Origin: Leucobacter insecticola
GTDB taxonomy: Bacteria; Actinomycetota; Actinomycetes; Actinomycetales; Microbacteriaceae
Length of the DNA stretch: 64,000 nucleotides
Direction of reading: 5' to 3'
Assembly (NCBI RefSeq): GCF_011382965.1
Contig: NZ_CP049934.1
Coordinates: forward strand, 1,240,001-1,304,000
Shown here piece by piece: positions 36,722-44,896 of the stretch. How positions within the stretch are numbered: the stretch's first letter is position 1; every line of letters starts with the position of its first letter. The notes beneath the pieces were generated by a model that was not told the DNA's origin, did not search any database, and worked only from the letters and a program-made list of their open reading frames with translations. A program made the position numbers and the translations under genes.

Positions 36722-38357
36722 CCGGTTTAGTGACCACCACCCATGACAGTCAGACCCTTCAGTAGCAATGCAACTTCGTCAGTGATAGCCGCGGGAATTG
36801 TGTGCTCGATGCCCTCAACCACGATCACCGCGTCTTTCACCGGAGCCAACACCTTTACGAACCGCTTAATCGAGACCCCGGTGACTTCCTGGATATGCCG
36901 CGATACCGCGATTGCACAAAACACGACCGTGAGATGCGCCTCGATCTTTTCCCGCTGTCGATGAAAAATTGGGCGAGCCCGTAGATCAGTCTTCGCCATC
37001 CGAAACGACGCTTCCACGTTGAAGAGCTGATGATACGCATCAATTACTGTCGTTGCTGAGGCTGTCAATATCGGCAGATTTGTCACATACCCCTTCACCC
37101 CGGCTCGCTGCTTCGCTGATTCCACGAGCGCCTCATCAATACTCTTCTTGGCATCCGTGATCTTCAAGAATCGGCCCTTCTTTACGGCACTCGTCCCCGC
37201 AACCACGTTGCGGGCCTTCTCGACTTGCTTCTCAATGTTGCGCAGATCGAGACGGGCACGCTTCTCGCGATACTGGTACACCACCCGACGTTGTCTGCGG
37301 GTCTCACCTCGACCAAACCACTGCTGTGATTCAAAGATTTGACCATCGTTCAGGATCCCGCCATCGTTCTGGAATTCGGCAATATCGTATGGAGTTTTCG
37401 CGATCCTCGACCCTACAATGAATGAGTAGCCGGCGTCCTCTAACGCGAGGAGGTTCGCGGCAGAAAGCATGCCCGCATCACACGCCACACTTACTGCCAC
37501 GTCGGGGTGCTGTGCTCTGAACGCGTCAAGCACCGGCACCAGGGTGAGCGTCTCTGCTTTGTTCCCCTCGAAGGAGTGCAATTGCAGGGGGAACCCCCGC
37601 TCATCAACGAGAAGACCAACCACAATTTGGGGTTCCAACCGGCGTTCTTTGGAGAGCCCCGGGATACGGTAGTCGTCTTCTTGTTCAACCTGGAAGAACA
37701 ATGTCGTAACGTCATACAACACGAGGGTGAGTTGCTTGGTGCCACGAAACTCGACACACGCCTTCGAGAACTGGTCACGATAGTTCTCATCGGCAGCACG
37801 ATTGAGGGAACGGTGAATGCCTGTGTTCGAAGGCGGGGTGAGCCCGAGTTCGTCAAGGATTCGGATGGTGTCGAGCTTTGAGGCGGGTTCGATGATGCGT
37901 GCGATCACCAGGTCACGGAACACGGCGTCATCGACGGCGGAAGCGAACCCGAGCTGCGCATATACGCCCGCGAGGGTGTCGTAGAGCAGTCGCGAGTATG
38001 CGCGTGCCAGCAGCGCAGTCGACGCGGGAGACGGGGCAAGACCGAAGTCGAACTCACCTTGCCCGGCATCGCGCTCACGTTCACGGATGCGTTGTCTCGC
38101 GATATCGGTCAGGAGTGCCAAGTCGGTGTCAGTGTGCGCGGACCCGATGTGATCGATTCCGGTGACCTGTCGCCCCGTTTTGGTGACGATCTGAACCGCG
38201 GTCGCACCAGATTTCGTCTGAACTTTCCGAACGAATACTGACATGCGTTCAGCCTACATAGGGGCACGTTAGTAACCACATTCTCCGCAGAGACCCGCAT
38301 AAAATCAACGTTCTCGCGTTCAAATCCCACAAAACCACCCCAAAGCGGTCAACTCAG
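36713..38357 (-). mobile_element. IS1634-family insertion sequence with about 275-bp direct repeats
   Basis: 1645 bp. Terminal repeats start CTGAGTTGACCG at the left and the same in complement at the right end (...CGGTCAACTCAG); similarity continues imperfectly for some further bases. It carries one transposase gene on the minus strand. It is inserted in the second of two small HTH genes, and the insertion copied most of that gene on both sides. Confidence 0.88.
36727..38244 (-). CDS. IS1634-family (IS4-like) transposase
   Basis: 505 residues. An N-terminal unassigned region is followed by a DDE core with long insertion. Landmarks are V-L-Y-D-V-T-T-L-F-F, V-G-L-L-V-D-E-R-G-F-P-L, S-V-A-C-D-A-G-M-L-S and, near the C-terminus, I-D-A-Y-H-Q-L-F-N-V-E-A-S-F-R-M-A-K, which holds the Y-R-E-like signature of the IS4 superfamily. 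It is full length with no internal stop, so the element is probably active. Confidence 0.92.
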   Translation of the reverse strand: MSVFVRKVQTKSGATAVQIVTKTGRQVTGIDHIGSAHTDTDLALLTDIARQRIRERERDAGQGEFDFGLAPSPASTALLARAYSRLLYDTLAGVYAQLGFASAVDDAVFRDLVIARIIEPASKLDTIRILDELGLTPPSNTGIHRSLNRAADENYRDQFSKACVEFRGTKQLTLVLYDVTTLFFQVEQEDDYRIPGLSKERRLEPQIVVGLLVDERGFPLQLHSFEGNKAETLTLVPVLDAFRAQHPDVAVSVACDAGMLSAANLLALEDAGYSFIVGSRIAKTPYDIAEFQNDGGILNDGQIFESQQWFGRGETRRQRRVVYQYREKRARLDLRNIEKQVEKARNVVAGTSAVKKGRFLKITDAKKSIDEALVESAKQRAGVKGYVTNLPILTASATTVIDAYHQLFNVEASFRMAKTDLRARPIFHRQREKIEAHLTVVFCAIAVSRHIQEVTGVSIKRFVKVLAPVKDAVIVVEGIEHTIPAAITDEVALLLKGLTVMGGGH

Positions 38358-38773
38358 GTCCGAGACTGACCGTAGCTCAGGCAGTCGCAGCATTCGACGT
38401 GACTCGTCGCACTCTGCAACGTCGTCTTGCAGCTGGCGATCTCGAAGGCGCAAGTAAAGACGATGCTGGGCATTGGTCTATCCCAGTTGAAGCGCTCCAT
38501 GCACTCGGTTTTGGCGCGCGCCATGGCGCGCCAAACAGTGCGCCAAATGATGCGCCACCCGCGCCAGAAGTCGCGTCACTGCGCGCCATCCTTCACGACA
38601 CGCAACAGCAGCTCGAAACAGAACGACGTCTCCGAGAAGCCGCCGAACGCAACGTAGAAGACCTCAGAACCGCCATGCGGATGATCGAAGCCGGCACAAC
38701 CCCCACACCAGACGCTGCTCCGATAGAAGCTAAGAAACCGGATCCCCGCCGGCGTTGGTGGAAACGCCGTTAA
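38358..38773 (+). CDS. Second copy of HTH gene, lacking its own start
   Basis: The duplicated segment begins ten bases inside the gene, so the native GTG is missing. The frame is open through the HTH, then a coiled-coil helix (R-E-A-A-E-R-N-V-E-D-L-R-T-A-M) and a basic end R-R-R-W-W-K-R-R. Translation could begin at GTG 38399, which cuts into the HTH, or read in from the IS end. The stop lies inside a 30-bp terminator stem. The whole gene before insertion encoded about 140 residues. Confidence 0.6.
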
Positions 38774-38838
38774 TGCGTAAATGGCCGGTACGGGTGATGG
38801 CCCGATAGCATCACCCGTACCGGCCATTTACGCATTAA
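38770..38838. terminator. Exceptionally long bidirectional terminator
   Basis: A perfect 30-bp stem: TTAATGCGTAAATGGCCGGT plus ACGGGTGATG, with its complement at 38809-38838, and a nine-base loop. It sits between convergent genes and contains the HTH gene's stop codon. Confidence 0.88.
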
Positions 38839-38839
38839 A

Positions 38840-39108
38840 TCAGGGCGAATGAGTTGACCGGCTGAGAATGCGGGCAAATGTCATGCACGCTACCCAGACC
38901 AGGATGGACCCAATCGTTGAACCAAGAAACACTGGAAGAATTGCGGCAGGAACGCTCTCCCAAGCTCTCCCCCAGCTGCCGCTTGGATTAGAAAGCCGAT
39001 AAATGTTCCGAAGACAATTAACGACCAAATAAGCCCTAAATACCGGCCTAGTTGTTTTGGGTTTTTCCAGTCGATCTTTTTGTTCAGTGATGATTTCTTG
39101 TGGGACAT
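38840..39108 (-). CDS. Small membrane protein beside Cys-rich secreted protein, one-base frameshift
   Basis: ATG 39108 begins M-S-H-K-K-S-S-L-N-K-K-I-D. A first hydrophobic helix (L-G-L-I-W-S-L-I-V-F-G-T-F-I-G-F) follows, and the second (A-I-L-P-V-F-L-G-S-T-I-G-S-I-L-V-W-V) is in another frame. One extra G in the run near 38957-38961 joins them into about 89 residues. It starts seven bases after the secreted protein's stop, so the two form an operon. A role in immunity or export for that protein is plausible but unproven. Confidence 0.65.
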
Positions 39109-39115
39109 TTTTACC

Positions 39116-39718
39116 TCACTTACAAGGCTTGTCCCAGTTGATTCCGAGATTTGCACCAATCAATGCCATGCTGCAGGCGACACCGCCTACGCCGCCAGTT
39201 CCGATGCCGAGCATCGCGCAAACTCCGCTCATCCCTACGTTAAAGATCAGATTTCCCCAGAACGACGAAGCACATGCAGACCGCTTGGTGATTCGCGGCC
39301 CGCCCGTGCTATTGACCGGAGTGACGATCAATTTGTCCCCTTCGACTACAAACTTCGCGTCAACAGGATTTTCAGAGTCCCCAAGTGTCGGGTTGACGGA
39401 GTTCAGAAGCACACCGCCGCTGGCATCCTGTAGCAAAAATGTGCGGTCATCGTCCAGAAGAACGATTTGATCAGTGGGAGCCATGTTCACGGTGGCGCTC
39501 AACCCTTGGTAGGACGTTGTATTGAGATCATCTGGAACGATGGAGCGTTGTTCTCCATCCAAGCCGACAATTGTCAATCCTTCATTCGAAACGGCTGCTT
39601 CGCCAGTTGCCAACATGGGGCTTGCGTTTAGTGCATCGGCGTGTGCGGCCATCGGTGCAAGTGTCAGACCGAAACTCAACCCGACTGCTATCAAGGTCTT
39701 ACTGAAATTCATCATCAT
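39116..39718 (-). CDS. Secreted precursor with halocin-C8-like Cys-rich C-terminus
   Basis: 200 residues. The signal peptide ends A-A-H-A (about 27). A beta-rich middle (35-145) contains I-V-P-D-D and T-F-L-L-Q-D. The last 55 residues hold four Cys (149, 167, 182, 199) in a Gly-rich hydrophobic stretch around G-I-G-T-G-G-V-G-G-V-A-C. The layout, a long pro-part and a small hydrophobic Cys-rich end, matches halocin-C8-type bacteriocin precursors. In those the pro-part gives immunity. A membrane-protein gene follows in the operon. Three possible ATG codons (39718, 39715, 39712). The bacteriocin idea is by resemblance only. Confidence 0.65.
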   Translation of the reverse strand: MMMNFSKTLIAVGLSFGLTLAPMAAHADALNASPMLATGEAAVSNEGLTIVGLDGEQRSIVPDDLNTTSYQGLSATVNMAPTDQIVLLDDDRTFLLQDASGGVLLNSVNPTLGDSENPVDAKFVVEGDKLIVTPVNSTGGPRITKRSACASSFWGNLIFNVGMSGVCAMLGIGTGGVGGVACSMALIGANLGINWDKPCK

Positions 39719-39943
39719 TGATCTACTTTCATTGTCGGTGTCATGTACCCCACCCCCAACAACGTCAACAAATGTAGCTCAAAAGGCTTAATTTGTGCTG
39801 ACAGTTCAAACGGGCTGAGTATTTGGAGGCTTGAGCAACACCGTTATTGCGGTTGAGTAACACCTACTATTGCGAGCGAGCAACACCCGATCGTGTCGGT
39901 GAGCAACGCGCCCTCATAGACTCGCCACTCACCGACACGGTCT

Positions 39944-40648
39944 TTACACCTGCCGGGCGGCGTGTTCGCGCATATTCAGCTCCCCGGTCTCGACCCAGAT
40001 AGCGCGATGCACGATCCGGTCCATGATCGCGTCCGCGTGAACGTCACCGCCCAAACGCTGATGCCAGTCCTTTCGCGCATACTGCGTGCAAAACACGGTC
40101 GCCGCGGTATCGTAGCGCCGCTCGAACAATTCCAGGAGCATCCCCCGAGCCTGTTCGCTGGGCGGGTCGAGTAGCCACTCGTCGACGACCATCATCTGAT
40201 ACGCCGTGTACTTCCGTAAGAACTTCTCCTTCCCTCCTGGCTTATCGATCGCGTTCAACCAGCCTTCTTCAAGATCGGGCATCCGTATGTAGTGTGCTCG
40301 ATATCGATGCTGGCAGGCAGCTTTCGCGAGCGCTGACCCGAGATACGTTTTCCCTGACCCGGTGAACCCTTGAAACACGACGTTCTCGTGCCTGGCAATG
40401 AAACCACACGCTCCCAACTCGGCAATCACGCCCCGATCGATGCGGCGTTCCTCGACACGGTCGAGACTGCGCAGCTCAGCGCCAGGGTAGCGCAGCCCAG
40501 CCCGACGGATGAGGCCTTCGATCTTCTGTTGACTGAACGACGCATACGCGTCATCAACACCCAGTTTCACTCGTTCACCAAACGGGATCCCAACTGTGAG
40601 GGTATCGTCTTGCGCGTCGAGCGCGTCAACAAGCACGCCGACTCCCAT
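39944..40648 (-). CDS. istB: IS21 helper ATPase IstB, N-terminus interrupted by a stop
   Basis: A DnaC-like AAA+ ATPase with Walker A G-F-T-G-S-G-K-T and Walker B M-M-V-V-D-E-W. It assists IstA in target selection. Upstream of the ATG at 40648 the frame continues as V-T-V-I-D-I-E-T, stop, R-K-L-R-E, matching the usual IstB N-terminus (E-T-Y-R-K-L-R-E-M) with TAC changed to TAA. The protein can restart at 40648 and lose about 14 residues; activity is uncertain. Confidence 0.88.
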   Translation of the reverse strand: MGVGVLVDALDAQDDTLTVGIPFGERVKLGVDDAYASFSQQKIEGLIRRAGLRYPGAELRSLDRVEERRIDRGVIAELGACGFIARHENVVFQGFTGSGKTYLGSALAKAACQHRYRAHYIRMPDLEEGWLNAIDKPGGKEKFLRKYTAYQMMVVDEWLLDPPSEQARGMLLELFERRYDTAATVFCTQYARKDWHQRLGGDVHADAIMDRIVHRAIWVETGELNMREHAARQV

Positions 40649-40686
40649 CTCACGGAGTTTACGTTACGTCTCAATATCGATCACGG

Positions 40687-42267
40687 TCACTTGCTTTCAC
40701 CCCCGTAATACGAGGCTCCGCGCACATACCCAGCTGGAGCCTCATTTGTAGCGGTCTGCTCGCCGACGGGTTCGAACCGGGAGGGACGTTTCCCTGTCTC
40801 ATCTTGTCTGCTCTCCAAGATGGGGCGAAGGTGCGCATATCGAGGGGAACGGACCCGGCTGGCAAGCGCGATCTGGCAGGCGTGTTCGACTCGCGCAGAC
40901 GAATATCGGCGGGTGAGCCGCAGGACCGCTAACGCCGCGTCCAGGCCCTGTTCTTCAACCGGCACCGACTCGAAGACTCGATTCACTACCGTTGTCGTAT
41001 GCTCGCCGATCCTGGCCGCCCAGTCACGGATCCTGACGGCATCCCATTCCCGGTAGCCTGGCCCGTCGGGCAGATCACCATCGCGGGTCCGATACTCGTT
41101 CACCATCCCGACGGGAGCGAGGAGGTGCGAAGCGATTCGGTCGCTGCCCATGAACACCTCAAGCGTTTGGTCGGTGACGCGCAGATCAGCGAACGCTCCG
41201 ACCTGCGTATACGGGACGGAGTAACGGTTCTTTTCCCACACCACATGCCCGTCGCGGCCCACTCTGCGCCCATACACCCACTGACTGATCTCATATTGGG
41301 TTTGCGGGAGCGGGCGAAGCAGAGGCTGCTCCTCGCTTTGGAACACGCGAAGCCTTGACCCGGCACGTTTCTGGAACGCTTCCTGGTTGAACGCGGCCAT
41401 TTGCGCATAGATTGCCGCCCGTAACTCTCCCAACGACGAAAACGTCTGGTGGCGCAGCTGAGCGATCACCCAGGTCGCGACGCTCCACACCGTGTTCTCC
41501 ACGCTGGCTTTGTCTTTGGGGTGCCGAATGCGGGCGGGGATCACTGCCGCCGAATAGTGGGCCGCGAGTTCACGGTATGCCTCATTCAACACCACCTCCC
41601 CCTCGGGAGGATTCTGGATCACACCGGTCTTCAGGTTGTCGGGCACGATCCGAGGGACACTCCCACCAAACCCGTCAAACATGGCGACATGGCAGCGAAG
41701 CCACGTATCTTGTCGCATATCAAGCGTGGGCTCCACGAACCCATATCGACTAAACGGCAGACAGCCCACAAACAAATACACTCGGGTTGTCTCGCCCGTT
41801 GCCGGGCTCGTGAGCTGCATCGTGGGCCCCGACCAGTCAACCTCAACGGTCTGTCCAGCCTTGTGTCCTACTCGGGAAGTTACCCCGAGAACGCGAACGT
41901 ACTGCGCGTAGGTCTTGCAGAACCGGTCGTACCCCATGAACGGGCTTCCCACAGCTTGGCAGGAATCAACGTACTCGGCATGGAGGAGTTTCAACGTCAC
42001 TCCCACTTTCGCGAGTTCCTTGTGTAACGAACCCCACTCGGGTTGCGTGTACACGCTCTCGTGCTGACCGCGCCCGGGGAAGAGCCGCTCGTACACGTCA
42101 CTTTCAGTCATCCCGGCAGCGGTCACCCACGACAGGCCTTCGGCCGCGGCTGCCCGTTCGACCTTGATGACGCTATGCCCTGAAATACCTTGGGCCTCGA
42201 TTTGTCGTATCGACAAGCCCTCAGCTCGGAGTTTGAGCACCAATTTTGCGTTGATTTTTCGTACCAT
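40687..42267 (-). CDS. istA: IS21 transposase IstA
   Basis: 526 residues from ATG 42267 (M-V-R-K-I-N-A-K-L-V-L-K-L), chosen over the longer frame to 42375, which runs into the terminal repeats. An N-terminal HTH (L-S-I-R-Q-I-E) is followed by an rve DDE core with V-E-V-D-W-S-G, I-V-P-D-N-L-K-T and H-P-K-D-K-A-S-V-E-N-T-V. A basic C-terminus follows. Intact. Confidence 0.92.
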   Translation of the reverse strand: MVRKINAKLVLKLRAEGLSIRQIEAQGISGHSVIKVERAAAAEGLSWVTAAGMTESDVYERLFPGRGQHESVYTQPEWGSLHKELAKVGVTLKLLHAEYVDSCQAVGSPFMGYDRFCKTYAQYVRVLGVTSRVGHKAGQTVEVDWSGPTMQLTSPATGETTRVYLFVGCLPFSRYGFVEPTLDMRQDTWLRCHVAMFDGFGGSVPRIVPDNLKTGVIQNPPEGEVVLNEAYRELAAHYSAAVIPARIRHPKDKASVENTVWSVATWVIAQLRHQTFSSLGELRAAIYAQMAAFNQEAFQKRAGSRLRVFQSEEQPLLRPLPQTQYEISQWVYGRRVGRDGHVVWEKNRYSVPYTQVGAFADLRVTDQTLEVFMGSDRIASHLLAPVGMVNEYRTRDGDLPDGPGYREWDAVRIRDWAARIGEHTTTVVNRVFESVPVEEQGLDAALAVLRLTRRYSSARVEHACQIALASRVRSPRYAHLRPILESRQDETGKRPSRFEPVGEQTATNEAPAGYVRGASYYGGESK

Positions 42268-42493
42268 CAGAATGGCTCCTTCTGGCACGCGATTACGGCG
42301 CGCGCCAGGAGGAGCTTCCCACACCGTTGCCGAGTGAAGATACTCAGTGTTGCTATTCAGGAAGAACGCCCACAACCCCGCGTGTTGCTCAACCGCAATA
42401 ACGGTGTTGCTCAGAAGGCCAAATACTCACGCGCGCGACCCTTGCATAAACCCCACGTAAATCCCTGACGGATCAGCGGTCGACTACCAAGAA

Positions 42494-42653
42494 CCGGGAC
42501 CTGGCCGGGACCTGATGCATGCAAACCATGCAATCTATGACGTGAAACAGAGCCGTTTGAGGGACAGAGAAACCCGGAAGATCGAGGATCCGGGTTGAAC
42601 TGTCTACCTGGGGGTCAAGGGGTCGCAGGTTCGAATCCTGTCAGCCCGACCAA
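42494..42653 (+). repeat. 160-bp direct repeat, right copy, ending in tRNA-Pro 3' half (att-like)
   Basis: Right partner of 35981-36140. The 46-bp tRNA 3' part is at 42607-42652 with the standard T-loop GTTCGAAT. Differences between copies lie mainly in the middle. Together they enclose the HTH, IS1634, Cys-rich secreted protein and IS21 segment. Confidence 0.75.
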
Positions 42654-42714
42654 AATGCCCAGGTGAGAGCAGGTTTCTCATCTGGGCTTTGTCGTTTCCG
42701 TGGCGGGTGCTCGG

Positions 42715-43242
42715 TTAGGGTTGAGCGGACTTCTGCGCGGCGGCGAGGATGAGTGAAGCCGCGTCGGGTGGGGAAGTCGTGCTGGTGTCGATGTGAAGGT
42801 CCGCGGTGTTCCAAGCTTCGTACTCGCGAGCCTTGATCGCCTGCCAGTCGGGAAGCCGCAGCCCGGGTATGTCTACGATCCTGCTCTCCGCTCGCTGTCG
42901 ATGCGTGTGAGGGTCGCCGCAATACAGTTCGACCTCGAGCAGCGCGGCTCCGGATGTTTCGGCGACCTTGCGCCAGGCGGCCCTGGTGATTTCTATCGGA
43001 TTCACGCACTCAACGAGAACGTTATTGCCGCCGTTGAGGAGGTCGCTAGCGACCGCGTATCCCACGATGTAACCTGCAGCTTCGACTCCGCGCGGCCCCA
43101 TTTCCCCGGAAGTGCGGAGTGCTTGTTCGATGCTATCGATGCGCACGTAGGAGAATCTGCCGGTTTCGTTGAGCATCGATGCAACTGTGGATTTGCCGAC
43201 GGCAGGTAGGCCGCCAAGGATGATGAGCAAAGGGCGGGGCAT
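42715..43242 (-). CDS. P-loop kinase (Zeta-toxin/AAA_33-like)
   Basis: 175 residues from ATG 43242. Walker A reads G-G-L-P-A-V-G-K-S-T near the N-terminus, then R-I-D-S-I-E-Q and a central N-V-L-V-E-C-V-N strand. A C-terminal lid region contains R-Q-R-A-E-S-R. This is the size and order of small-molecule kinases such as chloramphenicol or shikimate kinase types. The substrate is unknown. A longer frame to 43296 exists without better ribosome signals. It lies just right of the tRNA-Pro repeat and may belong to the integration locus. Confidence 0.8.
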   Translation of the reverse strand: MPRPLLIILGGLPAVGKSTVASMLNETGRFSYVRIDSIEQALRTSGEMGPRGVEAAGYIVGYAVASDLLNGGNNVLVECVNPIEITRAAWRKVAETSGAALLEVELYCGDPHTHRQRAESRIVDIPGLRLPDWQAIKAREYEAWNTADLHIDTSTTSPPDAASLILAAAQKSAQP

Positions 43243-43267
43243 CTCTTCAGGATAGTCTGACGCCAGC

Positions 43268-43486
43268 CTAATGGGCGCGGGGCCTGGTGGCGTCACGGGG
43301 GCTGTGGCGCATTGTCGCTGCGGCCCGCGAGTTTGGTGATTTGGTTTTGCGGCTCAGGGATCCTTGGTCCTCGTGTGTTCTCACCTCGGAGGAAACGCTC
43401 GCCTGGACGACGGCTGCAGCGAGGCGGCGTTGGTCAGGGTGGAGGTAGCCTCGAGTAGTCTCGGCATACTTGTGTCCAAGGAGACC
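43268..43486 (-). pseudogene. C-terminal remnant of a tyrosine integrase
   Basis: The minus strand reads L-L-G-H-K-Y-A-E-T-T-R-G-Y-L-H-P-D-Q-R-R-L-A-A-A-V, the end of a phage-type integrase with its nucleophile Tyr in G-Y-L-H-P. Upstream the similarity stops abruptly at about 43486 where an SDR fragment begins on the other strand. The N-terminal and core domains are missing, so it is inactive. Confidence 0.7.
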
Positions 43487-43780
43487 ATCCTCGAGTCGTT
43501 CGAACAGGTGATCCGCGTCAACCTCATTGGGACGTTCCTCATGATTCGCGAGGCGGTGCCTGCGCTCCGACAGGGCCACGGCCCCGCCGTGGTGAACTTC
43601 AGCTCGACTTCCGCGCAGTTCGCGCACCCATATGTGGCCGCATACGCTGCAAGTAAGGGTGGCATTCAGTCGATGACTCACGCGGTCGCAGCAGAGTAAG
43701 CGGCAGACGGCATTCGCTTCAACTCAGTACAGCCCGGCTCGATCAAGTCAGGCATGACCGACGGCGGTACGCACTTCTAG
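43483..43780 (+). pseudogene. Short-chain dehydrogenase fragment
   Basis: The plus strand encodes F-E-Q-V-I-R-V-N-L-I-G-T-F-L-M, V-V-N-F-S-S-T-S, then Y-A-A-S-K-G-G, then an in-frame TAA after A-V-A-A-E. It continues A-D-G-I-R-F-N-S-V-Q-P-G-S-I-K-S-G-M-T to TAG 43780. The catalytic Ser and YxxxK are visible, but the NAD-binding N-terminus is absent and the stop interrupts it. It abuts the integrase remnant. Confidence 0.7.
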
Positions 43781-43888
43781 CGTTCCTCGTTCCACCTGAT
43801 TTCGCGGGAAGACGGGGCTCTGGGTGGAGATCTTGACCTCGTGCTGCGCGCGCAACGGCTGCCCGGGCGTTCAGATCCGCACGCGCTC

Positions 43889-44713
43889 TTACTTGACCGG
43901 CGGCTCGATCGTGACCGGCTGCCCGAGATCGTAGTACGTCTGAGTGGTCGTGCCGCTGTAGAGCCCTTCGAACTCGAGCCCGCCCAAATTGCCGACGGGG
44001 ATCCAATCCGCGGCGTACCAGAGGATGTACTCCTTGACCTGGATGCCCTGCCACGTGAACGGTGCGGCGTTTTCGATTCGATAGGCCTCGACCTGAGTGC
44101 CGTCGGGAAGGTCCTTCAACGCCATGGCGTCGTCGACGACCCAGCTGGGGTTCGCGGCGATCAGATCCCGCGTCATGCTGGGATCTGAGAAGAGCCGGTA
44201 GAGTTCCGCCGTCTGGCCGGTGATCATCTCCATGGGATCGCTGGAACCCACGTCTCCCTTGACCAACCCCTGCCCGGAGTCGATCCACATCACGCCATCA
44301 ATGTAGGTGAGTGACACCGCCTCGGTGTCGGGGTTGAGGGTGCCTTTCATCGCAAAATCCGGATCGTAGCTAAACTCGATCTCGCCGAAGAGATCGCCGG
44401 AGGTTCCGTCGAGGTTGCTGCCGATCACTTGCTCTTTGCCGGAGCCGAAGCTGCGAAGAGCCTCGGCGACACACTGGCTCAACGGCTCTCCTGCGAACTC
44501 AGCGCCGAGGTCCAAGTCGAGACTGGAGCAGGATTTCGGTACGACACGGGTGCTTTGCGAAGAACTGTCCTTGCTGGGAGATGGTGAAGCGCTGCTGGGC
44601 GGCGTTGGGGTCGTGTCCTTGTCTCCTGCGCAGCCCGTGAGGCCCGTTGCCAGCATTCCAGCGATCCCAAGCGCCGTGACGAGAGTGAGGCCCTTTCTTC
44701 TGCCAGTGCCCAC
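43889..44713 (-). CDS. Putative lipoprotein
   Basis: 274 residues with a signal peptide and lipobox L-T-G-C (Cys about 28), so it is probably lipid-anchored outside the membrane. A Ser/Thr/Pro-rich linker (30-58) precedes a beta-rich domain with D-S-G-Q-G-L-V-K and W-Q-G-I-Q-V-K-E-Y. The shape is like LppX/LprG or DUF-type actinobacterial lipoproteins; no ligand can be assigned. It is the first ordinary chromosomal gene right of the mobile region. Confidence 0.85.
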   Translation of the reverse strand: MGTGRRKGLTLVTALGIAGMLATGLTGCAGDKDTTPTPPSSASPSPSKDSSSQSTRVVPKSCSSLDLDLGAEFAGEPLSQCVAEALRSFGSGKEQVIGSNLDGTSGDLFGEIEFSYDPDFAMKGTLNPDTEAVSLTYIDGVMWIDSGQGLVKGDVGSSDPMEMITGQTAELYRLFSDPSMTRDLIAANPSWVVDDAMALKDLPDGTQVEAYRIENAAPFTWQGIQVKEYILWYAADWIPVGNLGGLEFEGLYSGTTTQTYYDLGQPVTIEPPVK

Positions 44714-44896
44714 CGAATTCCTCCTCCAAAAGCGTTTCCTGGTTGTAGCCTCTCACCAGGGCTTTCCCTCAATGGGGTGGACACGCCGCGCTAGTCGCAG
44801 GTTTCGACCAGCCTGGGCGGTGCAGGGCTCTTCCGGGCACACCATGTGTCGAAGTGACCCGCACGGAAAGCGGCACGATCGCCGCGAGGGGGCTGC

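Larger units (their letters stand above)
39816..42429 (-). mobile_element. IS21-family insertion sequence
   Basis: About 2.6 kb. The ends TGAGTATTTGG are inverted at 39816 and 42429. Both ends carry subterminal repeats with GAGCAACAC and CCGTTATTGCGGTTGAG, as usual for IstA binding. It encodes IstA and IstB. Flanks CGGGC and CGCGC are only partly alike, so no clear target duplication is seen. Confidence 0.88.

Noticed and set aside
39816-39960. Repeated GAGCAACAC units resembling a short repeat array
   Set aside because: They are the subterminal repeats of the IS21 element, also present at its right end, and not CRISPR or an independent repeat family.
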